A stretch of DNA of 27,186 nt from Burkholderia sp. GTDB lineage: Bacteria; Pseudomonadota; Gammaproteobacteria; Burkholderiales; Burkholderiaceae. The position numbers and the translations under genes are program-made. This document shows positions 14,912-23,287 of this stretch, one piece after another. The stretch covers positions 1-27,186 of the forward strand of contig JASLEG010000192.1 of the NCBI GenBank assembly GCA_030151225.1. Reading direction: 5' to 3'. A model generated the notes under the pieces. It was not told the DNA's origin. It did not search any database and saw only the letters and a program-made list of their open reading frames with translations. Within the stretch, counting starts at the first letter, position 1; each line of letters begins with the position of its first letter.

Positions 14912-16351
14912 TCAGGACGGCCGCAGCGCCGCCTTGTGGGAGGTCGTGCCGGCCTTGACGGCACGCGGGTCGGGCGCGGGCGTGGCCGGCCGCGCCGCCA
15001 CCGAGAAGCCGAAGGTGTTCCAGCCGGCCTCGCAGGCCACGAACACCGAGCCGCCGTGCATGTCGGCCACCGCCTTCACGATCGACAGGCCGAGCCCGTG
15101 GTTCTCGTTGCTGTTGGTGCGCGCTTCCTCGAGCCGGTAGAAGCGCTCGAACATGTGTGCGCGCACGGCCGGGTCGATCGGCGCGCCGGGGTTGGCCACG
15201 GCGATCTCCACCTGGTCGCCGGCCGCGCGGATCGAGACGCGGATCGTGCCGTCGGGCTTCGAGTGCTGGATCGCGTTGATCAGCAGGTTGGTCATGGCGC
15301 GCCCGAACAGCGAGGTGTCGACGCGCGCGCGCGCGTCGCCCGACAGCTCGGCGCGCAACTGCGCGTCCTCGAGCGAGAACTCGAGGAAGTCGAGCATGCG
15401 CGCCACCTCGACCGCCAGCGACACGTCGCTGAGGTTGGTGGCACGCTCGCCGCGATCGCTGCGCGACAGGAACAGCATGTCGTTGACGATCACCCGCAGC
15501 CGCTCGAATTCCTCGAGATTCGACTGCAGCGTGCGCTGCATGCGCTCCACGCTGCGGTCGCGCGAGGTCAGCGCCACCTGGGTCTGGCCGATCAGGATGC
15601 TGACCGGCGTGCGCAGCTCGTGGGCGACGTCGGCATTGAAGGATTCGAGGCGGTCGTAGGCGAGCTCGATGCGCTCGAGCGCGCCGTTGAACGCACTGGC
15701 CAGCTCGTGCAGCTCGCTCGGCAGCGCGTCGGTCTGCAGCCGCTGCTTGCGATTGGCCGGCGACAGCGCGGCGGTCTCCTTCGACAGCCGCGCGAGCGGC
15801 TCGAGGCCGAAACGTGTCACGGCGCGGCTCAGCAGCAGCGACACCACCGTGGCCGCGCCGATCAGCCCGGCCAGCGTGAAGGCGATGAAGCGCAGCATCT
15901 TCTGGGTGCGCTCGCAGCCGGCGGCCACCACCAGCGTCAGCTCGGGGCGCACGCCGTTGCCCGGAACCACCGTGGTGCGCGTCATCACGTTGTAGCTGCT
16001 GCCGTCGCAGTGCACGAGCTGATAGGCGCCGACCGGCTCGTCCACCGGTTCGCCCACGATCGGCCTGCCGAGCCGGTAGGCCGGGTCGGGGCTGGTCACG
16101 ATGTAGCGCGTGGAGCCGTCCAGCGGCTGCAGGTCGGTCAGCTTTTCCTGCGTGATGTGCCAGCGCTCCGGCGTGCTCGCGTGCTGCGCGATCATCTCGG
16201 CCACCTTGGAGCGCGTCTCGAGCGTGGCGCGCAGCTCGGCGAACAGCTGGCGCTCCATCATCGCGAACAGGCCCACGCCCACCGCCGAGAACACCAGCAG
16301 CGAGGTGATCGCGAACATCGTGGACAGGCGCATCGAAATCGAGCGTTTCAT
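14912..16351 (-). CDS. Sensor histidine kinase, heavy-metal (CusS/IrlS) type
   Basis: A 479-residue inner-membrane kinase. TM1 is at about 11-31, a periplasmic sensor at about 32-152, TM2 at about 153-174, and a HAMP linker follows. The phospho-accepting histidine is H244 in 'FNADVAHELRTPVSILIGQ'; the N box is 'NLLINAIQHS' (N359) and the G box 'GLGLSIVKAVADMHGG' (419-434). The overall layout and the H box match the heavy-metal sensor kinase family (CusS, CzcS, IrlS). It begins 14 bp after the response-regulator stop with GGGAG six bases before the ATG, and ends the five-gene operon. Despite the family name, the periplasmic part shows no obvious His- or Cys-rich metal site, so the signal is uncertain. 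Confidence 0.93.
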   Translation of the reverse strand: MKRSISMRLSTMFAITSLLVFSAVGVGLFAMMERQLFAELRATLETRSKVAEMIAQHASTPERWHITQEKLTDLQPLDGSTRYIVTSPDPAYRLGRPIVGEPVDEPVGAYQLVHCDGSSYNVMTRTTVVPGNGVRPELTLVVAAGCERTQKMLRFIAFTLAGLIGAATVVSLLLSRAVTRFGLEPLARLSKETAALSPANRKQRLQTDALPSELHELASAFNGALERIELAYDRLESFNADVAHELRTPVSILIGQTQVALTSRDRSVERMQRTLQSNLEEFERLRVIVNDMLFLSRSDRGERATNLSDVSLAVEVARMLDFLEFSLEDAQLRAELSGDARARVDTSLFGRAMTNLLINAIQHSKPDGTIRVSIRAAGDQVEIAVANPGAPIDPAVRAHMFERFYRLEEARTNSNENHGLGLSIVKAVADMHGGSVFVACEAGWNTFGFSVAARPATPAPDPRAVKAGTTSHKAALRPS

Positions 16352-16365
16352 CGCGGGCTCCCGGA

Positions 16366-17061
16366 TCAGCGGCGCAGTTCGGCTTCCGGCTCGTCGCGTA
16401 CCTCGAGCACGTAGCCCATCCCGCGGATGGTATGCAGCAGCTTGTCGGAGAACGGGCCGTCGAGCTTGGCGCGCAGCCGCTTGATGGCCGTCTCCACCAC
16501 GTTGGCGTTGCTGTCGAAGTTGACGTCCCACACCAGCTCGGTGATGGTGGTCTTCGAGAGCACCTCGCCGCGTCGCCGCGCGAGCACGCCGAGCAGCTGG
16601 AATTCCTGCGCGGTCAGGTCGAGGCGGATGCCGTTGCGCGTGGCGCGCCGGCTGATCAGGTCCACCCGCAGGTCGCCGATCGAGATCAGCGTGGATTCCT
16701 GCACGCGCGCGCGGCGCGTGAGCGCGCGCAACCGCTCGATCAGCTCGAGGAACGAGAACGGCTTGGTCAGGTAATCGTCGGCGCCGCCGCGCAGGCCGCG
16801 CACGCGATCGTCCACGCGGTCGCGCGCGGTCAGCATGATCACCGGCGTGTCCTTCTGCGCGCGCAACGCACGCAGCACCCCGAAGCCGTCGATCTTCGGC
16901 AGCATCACGTCGAGCACCACCACGTCGTAGTCGTACTCCACGGCCTTCCAGGCGCCGTCCTCGCCGTCGGTGGCGGTGTCCACCACCCAGCCTTCCTCGG
17001 ACAGGCCGCTCTTCAGGTAATCGACGACCTTCGGTTCGTCTTCGACAATCAATACTTTCAT
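16366..17061 (-). CDS. OmpR-family response regulator, heavy-metal (CusR/IrlR) type
   Basis: A 231-residue regulator. The receiver domain has acidic residues E7-D8, phospho-acceptor D51, T78 and K100. The winged-helix output domain (about 130-222) includes 'LDLTAQEFQLLGVLARRRGE' and 'IRGMGYVLEVR'. It resembles the heavy-metal response regulators CusR, CzcR and IrlR. It overlaps the upstream outer-membrane factor gene by 4 bp (ATGA) and has GGAGG five bases before the ATG. The partner kinase follows directly. A CusR/CopR-like dyad ahead of the first gene of the operon (23173-23194) suggests that it controls its own operon. Confidence 0.94.
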   Translation of the reverse strand: MKVLIVEDEPKVVDYLKSGLSEEGWVVDTATDGEDGAWKAVEYDYDVVVLDVMLPKIDGFGVLRALRAQKDTPVIMLTARDRVDDRVRGLRGGADDYLTKPFSFLELIERLRALTRRARVQESTLISIGDLRVDLISRRATRNGIRLDLTAQEFQLLGVLARRRGEVLSKTTITELVWDVNFDSNANVVETAIKRLRAKLDGPFSDKLLHTIRGMGYVLEVRDEPEAELRR

Positions 17062-18545
17062 TCGGCCCTCCCGTTGGCTGGTGCCGGTGCGGTGACTGAC
17101 CAGCCGCCGCCGAGCGCTTTTGCGAGATATACCACCAGCGCGGCGCGCTGGCCACGAATCTGTACTTCCTGCCGCTCGCTCGTGAGCGACTGCTGCTGCG
17201 CGCTGATCACGTCGAGATAGGCGGTCAGGCCGCCCGCGTAACGATCGCGCGCGAGCGCCACGAGCCGGTGCGCGTCGTCCACGGCGGCCACCGCGCGCCG
17301 CTGGGCCTCGTCGAGCGTGGAGAGGCCCGTGACGGCATTCTGCACTTCCTGGAACGCGCTCAGCACGGTCTGCCGGTAGCTGGCCTGCGCGGCCGCGTAG
17401 CCGGCCTGCGCGTAGTCGACGCCGGCCTGCAGGCGGCCGCCGTCGAACAGCGGCGTGGACAGCGAGGCGCCCACCGACCACACCAGCGCGGGGGCCGAGA
17501 ACAGGCTGGCGAAGCGGGTCGCCTCCCAGCCGATGTCGGGCGACAGCGTCAGGCGCGGGAACCACGCGGCCTTCGCCACGCCGATCTGCGCGCTGGCGAC
17601 GGCCATCGCGCGTTCGGCCGAGGCCACGTCGGGGCGGCGCTGCAGCAGCGCGCTCGGCAGCATCGGCGGCAGGGCGGGCGCCTTCAGCGTCTCCACGCTC
17701 GGCGCGATCGAGAACGACGGCGCGGGCGTGCCCACCAGCGTGGCGATCGCGTGCTCGTATTGCTGGCGCGTGTTCAGCAGCAGCTGGGCCTGGGTGCGCG
17801 TGGCGTCGAGCTGCGAGCGCTGCTGCAGCAGGTCGAGGCCGGACACGGCGCCGAGCTCGTGCTGCGCGCTGACGAAATCGAGCGCCTTCTGCTGCAGCAC
17901 CACGGAGCGGTTCAGCACGTCGATCTCGGCGTCGGTCTCGCGCAGCGCCAGGTAGGCGGTGGCGAGATCGGCGACGAGCACCAGCCGCGCGTTGGCCAGA
18001 TCGTCGGCCGACTGCTCGGTGGCGGCGCGCGCGGCTTCCACGGTGCGGCGGATGCGGCCGAACAGGTCGAGCTCGTAGCTCGCGGTCGCGCCGATCTGGG
18101 TGTCGTTCTGCACGGTCGAGTGGTTCGACTGCGCGTAGTTCGTGAGCGGACGATCGGCCGAGATGCGCGAGCGGCTCGCGCCGGTGTTCAGGTTCACCGA
18201 CGGCAGCTGCGCGGCCGAGGTGGACGCCAGCGTCGCGCGCGCCTGCGCGTAGTGCGCGGCGGCCACCGCCAGCGTCTGGTTGGCCGCCAGCGCGCGGGTC
18301 TCGAGCGCGTCGAGCTGCGGATCGCCGAATGCCGTCCACCAGTCGGGCGTGAGCGCCGCGTGCGAGGGGCGGGCGCGCTGCCAGTAGGTATCGTCGGCCG
18401 GCACCTGCCAGGCGGCCGGGGCCTCGACGGCCGGGCGATGGTAGTCGGGTCCGAGCGTGCAGCCGGCCAGCAGCGCGGCGGCCGCCGCGACGAACGGGAG
18501 CAGGGGCAGGGGCGCCGAGGGCGCCGCGGCATGCGTGCGCCGCAT
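17058..18545 (-). CDS. Outer-membrane efflux factor, NodT/OprM-type lipoprotein
   Basis: A 495-residue TolC-like channel subunit. The N-terminal signal ends in the lipobox LLAGC (C29), followed by 'TLGPDYHRP', the hallmark of NodT-family outer-membrane lipoproteins. Two repeated coiled-coil halves follow, with 'SYELDLFGRIRRTVEAARA' in the first and 'LSTPLFDGGRLQAGVDYAQ' in the second. The ATG at 18545 shares its A with the TGA of the adaptor gene; GTG at 18548 is one codon earlier and also possible. Its stop overlaps the response-regulator start. It would provide the outer-membrane exit for the RND pump. Confidence 0.95.
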   Translation of the reverse strand: MRRTHAAAPSAPLPLLPFVAAAAALLAGCTLGPDYHRPAVEAPAAWQVPADDTYWQRARPSHAALTPDWWTAFGDPQLDALETRALAANQTLAVAAAHYAQARATLASTSAAQLPSVNLNTGASRSRISADRPLTNYAQSNHSTVQNDTQIGATASYELDLFGRIRRTVEAARAATEQSADDLANARLVLVADLATAYLALRETDAEIDVLNRSVVLQQKALDFVSAQHELGAVSGLDLLQQRSQLDATRTQAQLLLNTRQQYEHAIATLVGTPAPSFSIAPSVETLKAPALPPMLPSALLQRRPDVASAERAMAVASAQIGVAKAAWFPRLTLSPDIGWEATRFASLFSAPALVWSVGASLSTPLFDGGRLQAGVDYAQAGYAAAQASYRQTVLSAFQEVQNAVTGLSTLDEAQRRAVAAVDDAHRLVALARDRYAGGLTAYLDVISAQQQSLTSERQEVQIRGQRAALVVYLAKALGGGWSVTAPAPANGRAE

Positions 18546-19855
18546 CACGATCCGGCCCCCGGCGCGCTGGCGCCGCTGCCGGTCCGGGCGGGTGCAGAAG
18601 CGCCGCTCGGGCTCGCCGCGGTGGCTGACGCCGACGCCGCCGCCGACGCGCCCCCGCCCGCGGCCTGCTTCACGATCACGGTGTCGCCGGTCGCGAGCGA
18701 GTCGCTCGGGTTCAGCACGATGCGCTCGCCGGCGTCCACGCCCTCGTCGAGTTCGAGCGACTTGCCGAGCGTGCGCGCGATGCGCACCGGCCGCAGCGTG
18801 ACCTTGCCGTCGGCGCCCACCACGGCCACGGTCGGCCCCTCGGCACGGAACAGCAGCGTGTTGGCCGGCACCGTCAGCGTGCCCACCGCCGCCATCGGCA
18901 GCGTGGCGCGCACGTAGGCGCCCGGCAGCAGTCGGTCGTCGGCGTTCGGCAGCGTGATCTCGATCTGCAGCGTGCGGGTGGCCACGTCGATGGCGCGCGC
19001 CGTGTGCGTGATGGTGCCGTCGAAATGCTGGTTCGGCAGTTCGGACTGCGTGACGTCCACGTGCTGGCCGAGCCTGACCTGCTGCGCGTAGGTCTGCGGC
19101 ACGCGCACGTACAGGCGCAGCCGGTCCGCCTGGGTCACCATGAACAGCGCGCGGCCCGCGCCGCCGTTGCCGGCGTTGACCAGATCGCCCACGTCGAGGT
19201 TGCGCTGGGTGACCACGCCGTCCACCGGCGCCACGATCTTCTGGAAGCCCTTCAGCTCGGTCAGGCGGCGCACGTTCGCGTCGGCCGCCGACAGGTTGGC
19301 CACGGCCTGGTTGTAGGCGCCCTGGCGATCGTCGAGCTCCTGCTGCGAGACGGCGTCGCGCTGGCGCAGCTGCTGGGCGCGGTCGAACGAGGTGCGAGCC
19401 AGCGCGAGCGAGGACTGCACCTGCTGGCGTTGCGCCACGGCCTGCGCGTATTCCTGGTCCACTTCGGGCGTGTCGAGCTCGGCCAGCACCTGGCCGGCCT
19501 TCACGTGGGTGCCGATGTCCACGTCCCAGCGTGCCACGTAGCCGCTCGCGCGCGCGTAGATCGGCGCCTCCACGTAGCCGCGCAGCGTGCCGGGCAACGC
19601 GAGCCGCGTGTCGCCCTTCGCCGGGCTCGGGCTCACCACGCTCACGTATTGCCGCGCGTTCTGCCGCGCGAGGGCGTCGAGCCTGTCGTGGTTCAGGTAA
19701 TCCACCACCAGCGTGCGCGCGGCCAGCACGGCCAGCACCACGCCGGCCACGACCAGCGCGATCTTCGTGCGCCGCTTCACGGCCGCGCGGGCCGGCAGGT
19801 CCAGCCCGGATTCCTCGGCGTGGATGCCGACGGCGCTGTGTCGTTTGTCTTCCAT
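18545..19855 (-). CDS. RND efflux membrane-fusion (periplasmic adaptor) protein
   Basis: A 436-residue adaptor. It has a cytoplasmic head of about 30 residues and a membrane anchor (about 31-51). The first lipoyl half contains 'ARASGYVARWDVDIGTHVKAGQVLAELDTPEVDQ'-type sequence near residues 98-130; a Q-rich helical hairpin follows, then the second lipoyl half ('KIVAPVDGVVTQRNLDVGD') and beta-barrel ('LPGAYVRATLP'). The C-terminal 40 or so residues are low-complexity Ala/Ser/Gly. It lies 30 bp after the permease gene and touches the outer-membrane factor gene, so all three pump parts are co-expressed. There is no clear ribosome-binding site at the ATG. Confidence 0.94.
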   Translation of the reverse strand: MEDKRHSAVGIHAEESGLDLPARAAVKRRTKIALVVAGVVLAVLAARTLVVDYLNHDRLDALARQNARQYVSVVSPSPAKGDTRLALPGTLRGYVEAPIYARASGYVARWDVDIGTHVKAGQVLAELDTPEVDQEYAQAVAQRQQVQSSLALARTSFDRAQQLRQRDAVSQQELDDRQGAYNQAVANLSAADANVRRLTELKGFQKIVAPVDGVVTQRNLDVGDLVNAGNGGAGRALFMVTQADRLRLYVRVPQTYAQQVRLGQHVDVTQSELPNQHFDGTITHTARAIDVATRTLQIEITLPNADDRLLPGAYVRATLPMAAVGTLTVPANTLLFRAEGPTVAVVGADGKVTLRPVRIARTLGKSLELDEGVDAGERIVLNPSDSLATGDTVIVKQAAGGGASAAASASATAASPSGASAPARTGSGASAPGAGS

Positions 19856-19885
19856 GTGTTCAACCAGTCGATTCGAATCCAGGGG

Positions 19886-22800
19886 TCAGGACGCCGCGGC
19901 ACGATGCTCGCGCCGCTTCGCCAGCCGATGATGTACGCCCGCGAACACGAGCGGCACGAAAAACAGCGTCGAGACGGTGGCGAACAGCAGCCCGCCGATC
20001 ACCGCGCGGCCGAGCGGCGCGTTCTGCTCGGCGCCTTCGCCGAGGCCCAGCGCCATCGGGATCATGCCGATGATCATCGCCAGCGCCGTCATCATGACCG
20101 GGCGGATCCGCGTGGCGCCGGCCTCCAGCGCGGCCGACAGCGCCGGCACGCCGGCATCGAGCCGCTGCCGCGCGAACGACACCACCAGGATCGAGTTCGC
20201 GGTGGCCACGCCCACCGTCATGATCGCGCCGGTCAGCGCCGGCACGCTGAGGTGGGTGCCGGTCACGAACAGCATCCAGGCGATCCCGGCCAGCGCGGCC
20301 GGCATCGCGCTGATGATGATCAGCGGATCGATCCACGACTGGAAGTTCACCACGATCAGCAGGTACACCAGCACGATCGCCATCGCCACGCCGGCGCCCA
20401 GGCCGAAGTAGGAGCTGCGCATGGTTTCCACCTGGCCGCGCAGCGTGACGGTGGTGCCGCGCGGCAGCGTGGCGCGCGCCTCGCCGACGATCCGGTCGAT
20501 GTCGCCGGCCACCGAGCCGAGGTCGCGGCCGTCCACGCTCACGTACAGGTCGGTCACCGGGCGGATGTTGTAGTGCGTGACCACGGCCGGATCCACGTCG
20601 CGGCGCAGTTCCACGAGGTTCGCGAGCAGCTGGTAGGGCGTGCCCGGCTGGCCCGTGGCGGCCACCGGCGTGCTGAGCAGGTCGCCCACCGAATGGATCT
20701 GGTACTGCGGGGTCTGGATGGTGAGCGGGTACTGCACGCCGGTGGCGGGATTGACCCAGAAGGTCGGGGTGGTCTGCGAGGTGCCGGCCAGCGAGATCAG
20801 CATGTTCTGCGCGACGTTCTGCGCCGACAGGTTCAGCTGCTGCATGCGCGTGCGGTCCATGTAGGCCGTCAGCAGCGGCTCGTCGATGCGCTGCAGGATG
20901 TGCGCGTCCACCGCGCCGGGCACGGTGCGGATGCGCTTGAGCAGGCGGCTCGCGATCGCCATGTTCGACTTCGCGTCGTTGCCCTGCAGCTGCACGTCGA
21001 TCGCGGCCGGCTGGCCGAAGTTCAGGATCTGCGTGACGATGTCCGACGGCTGGAAGAAGAACTCCACGCCCGGGAAGCGCTCGGGCAGCACGCGGCGCAG
21101 CGTTTCCACGTAGCGGTGCGCGCTCGGGTGGCCTTCCTTCAGCGCGATCATGATCTCGCCGTCGAGCGTGCCGATCGTGCCCGCGTTGCTGTACGACAGG
21201 TTGATGCCGCTCGAGGGCAGGCCCAGGTTGTCCACGATGGTGGCGAGCTGGTCGGCCGGCACCACCTCGCGCACCACCTGTTCCACCTGGTCGGCGAGCC
21301 GCGCGGTTTCCTCGATGCGGATGCCGGTCTGCGCGCGCATGTGCAGGCGGATGTCGCCGGAATCCACGGCCGGGAAGAAGTCGCGGCCGAGCGCGAAGAT
21401 CAGGCCGGTGGACAGCAGGCAGAAGCCGAGGAATGCGATCGCAGCCTGGCGACGCCGCACGATCAGCATGCCGAGCAGCACGATGTAGCCGGCGCGCAGG
21501 CGCTCGAATGCGGCGTCGAAGCGGTGATGGATGCGCGCGAAACGCGACGGGCGGCGGGCCGGCGCGGCCTCGGCGCCCTGTTCGCCCTGCGCGGGCCTGG
21601 CGCGGAACAGCATCATCGCGAGCGTCGGCACCAGCGTGCGCGACAGCACGTAGGAGGCGATCATCGCGAACACCACCGCCTCGGCCAGCGGCACGAACAG
21701 GTAGCGCGCCACGCCCGTGAGGAAGAACATCGGCACGAACACGATGCAGATGCAGAGCGTGGAGACCAGCGCCGGCACCGCGATTTCGCCGGCGCCGTCG
21801 AGGATCGCCTCGCGCAGCCCGGTGCCGAGATGCAGGTGGCGCTCGATGTTCTCGATCGTCACCGTGGCATCGTCCACCAGGATGCCCACCGCGAGCGCGA
21901 GCCCGCCCAGCGTCATGATGTTGATGGTCTGGCCCAGCGCGGCCAGCACCAGGATCGACGAGAAGATCGACAGCGGAATCGACACCGCGATGATCAGCGT
22001 GCTGCGCCAGTTGCCGAGGAACAGCAGGATCATCAGCGCGGTGAGCAGCGCGGCCACCAGCGCCTCGCGGATCACGCCCTCCACGGCGGCCTTCACGAAC
22101 ACCGACTGGTCGAACAGCGAGCTGATCTTCAGGTCGGCCGGCAGCGTGGCCTCCACGCCGGGCAGCATCGCCTTCAGCGCGTTGACCACCTGCAGCGTGG
22201 ACGCGTCGCCGGTCTTCAGGATCGACACCAGCACGCCGCGCTGGCCGTCCTTGCGCACGATGTTGGTCTGCGGCGTGAAGCCGTCGCGCACGTGCGCGAC
22301 GTCCGACAGATAGATGGTGGCGCCGTTCTGGGTGCGGATCGGCAGCCGGTTCAGCTCGGCCACCGTGTCGGGCGAGGCGTTGGTGCCGACGCGGTATTCG
22401 GTCGGGCCGATCTTGGCCGTGCCGGTCGGCAGGATCAGGTTCTGCACGCCCACCGCGCTGACCACGTCGGTCGGCGTCAGGCCCTTGGCCATCAGCGCCT
22501 GCATGTCCAGATCGACCGAGATCACGCGGGTGCGGCCGCCGTACGGGTAGGGGATCTGCACGCCGCGCACCGTGACGAGCTGCGGGCGCAGGAAGTTCAG
22601 CGCGATGTCGGCGAGCCGCTCCTCGCTCAGCGCGGAGCTCGACAGCCCGAGCTGCAGCACCGGAATGCTCGAGGCCGAGTAGCTGATCACCAGCGGCGGG
22701 GTGGCGCCGGGCGGCATCTGGCGCACGATCGACTGCGCCGACGACACCGTCTGCGCGATCGCCGTCTGCGTGTTGGCGCCGGGTTGCAGGAACACCTTCA

Positions 22801-23074
22801 CGATCGCGATGCCGGGCAGCGTCTGCGATTCGATGTGCTCGATGTTGCTGACGGTGGTGGTCAGCGTGCGTTCATGGACCGAGGTGATGCGCTCGGCCAT
22901 GTCGCGCGCCGAGAAGCCGCTGTAATTCCAGATCACGCTGATGACCGGGATGTCGATCGACGGCAGCACGTCGGTAGGCGTCCTGACCAGCGCCAGCGGC
23001 GTGGCGAGCAGGATCATGATGGCCATCACGATGAACGTGTACGGACGGCGCAGCGCGAGATTGACGATCCACAT
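19886..23074 (-). CDS. RND efflux permease (AcrB/HAE-1-like subfamily)
   Basis: A 1062-residue proton-driven inner-membrane pump with the duplicated RND plan: 12 predicted membrane helices and two large periplasmic loops. It opens MWIVNLALRRPYTFIVMA, and 'TPTDVLPSIDIPVISVIWNYSG' follows. The TM4 proton-relay pair is D401-D402 in 'GILVDDATVTIEN', as in drug-type pumps rather than metal-type CusA/CzcA. In TM10 the position of AcrB K940 is A959 ('GVATANSILVV'), a difference I recall as shared by this subfamily. It heads the operon permease > adaptor > outer-membrane factor > regulator > kinase. Substrates are unknown: the pump looks drug/organic-type while the attached two-component system is heavy-metal-type. 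Confidence 0.95.
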   Translation of the reverse strand: MWIVNLALRRPYTFIVMAIMILLATPLALVRTPTDVLPSIDIPVISVIWNYSGFSARDMAERITSVHERTLTTTVSNIEHIESQTLPGIAIVKVFLQPGANTQTAIAQTVSSAQSIVRQMPPGATPPLVISYSASSIPVLQLGLSSSALSEERLADIALNFLRPQLVTVRGVQIPYPYGGRTRVISVDLDMQALMAKGLTPTDVVSAVGVQNLILPTGTAKIGPTEYRVGTNASPDTVAELNRLPIRTQNGATIYLSDVAHVRDGFTPQTNIVRKDGQRGVLVSILKTGDASTLQVVNALKAMLPGVEATLPADLKISSLFDQSVFVKAAVEGVIREALVAALLTALMILLFLGNWRSTLIIAVSIPLSIFSSILVLAALGQTINIMTLGGLALAVGILVDDATVTIENIERHLHLGTGLREAILDGAGEIAVPALVSTLCICIVFVPMFFLTGVARYLFVPLAEAVVFAMIASYVLSRTLVPTLAMMLFRARPAQGEQGAEAAPARRPSRFARIHHRFDAAFERLRAGYIVLLGMLIVRRRQAAIAFLGFCLLSTGLIFALGRDFFPAVDSGDIRLHMRAQTGIRIEETARLADQVEQVVREVVPADQLATIVDNLGLPSSGINLSYSNAGTIGTLDGEIMIALKEGHPSAHRYVETLRRVLPERFPGVEFFFQPSDIVTQILNFGQPAAIDVQLQGNDAKSNMAIASRLLKRIRTVPGAVDAHILQRIDEPLLTAYMDRTRMQQLNLSAQNVAQNMLISLAGTSQTTPTFWVNPATGVQYPLTIQTPQYQIHSVGDLLSTPVAATGQPGTPYQLLANLVELRRDVDPAVVTHYNIRPVTDLYVSVDGRDLGSVAGDIDRIVGEARATLPRGTTVTLRGQVETMRSSYFGLGAGVAMAIVLVYLLIVVNFQSWIDPLIIISAMPAALAGIAWMLFVTGTHLSVPALTGAIMTVGVATANSILVVSFARQRLDAGVPALSAALEAGATRIRPVMMTALAMIIGMIPMALGLGEGAEQNAPLGRAVIGGLLFATVSTLFFVPLVFAGVHHRLAKRREHRAAAS

Positions 23075-23172
23075 GGAGGCAGGCGGGGGCGGCTCGGGAA
23101 GGCGGTGGCGAGGTTCGAGGTGCGGTTTGGGACAGGATGATAGTCAGCCGGTGCAGACGACTTCCTGACGCG

Positions 23173-23194
23173 AAAATGGCGAAATTGTCATAAA
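23173..23194. promoter_or_regulatory. CusR/CopR-like response-regulator box upstream of the RND operon
   Basis: The dyad AAAATGGCGA-AA-TTGTCATAAA agrees with 15 of 20 fixed positions of the CusR/CopR-type box I recall (AAAATGACAA-N2-TTGTCATTTT). It lies about 100 bp before the permease ATG, and about 30 bp upstream of a -10-like TATCAT (minus strand, 23142-23137), which puts its centre near -53. That is a normal place for an OmpR-type activator, and the operon encodes a regulator of that class. Confidence 0.55.
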
Positions 23195-23195
23195 C

Positions 23196-23212
23196 CTTTC
23201 GTGTGACGAAAG
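23196..23212. repeat. 17-bp inverted repeat next to the RND operon box
   Basis: CTTTCGT and ACGAAAG flank GTG. It lies directly beside the CusR-like box and 76 bp downstream of the crp-like gene stop. It may be a weak terminator for that gene (a 7-bp stem followed on the minus strand by GTTTAT) or a second regulatory site. Confidence 0.4.
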
Positions 23213-23287
23213 CCGTGTCCGCTGCTGCGTCGGGGGATCGTTTGCATCGCGCGCTTGCGTCCGTCGCGGCGTCGTTTCGGCGGATCG

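Noticed and set aside
19004..23140. Very long open frame (over 1300 codons) on the plus strand
   Set aside because: It lies opposite the RND permease and adaptor genes. Its translation is His/Arg/Gln-rich without domain motifs, the usual mirror of high-GC genes.
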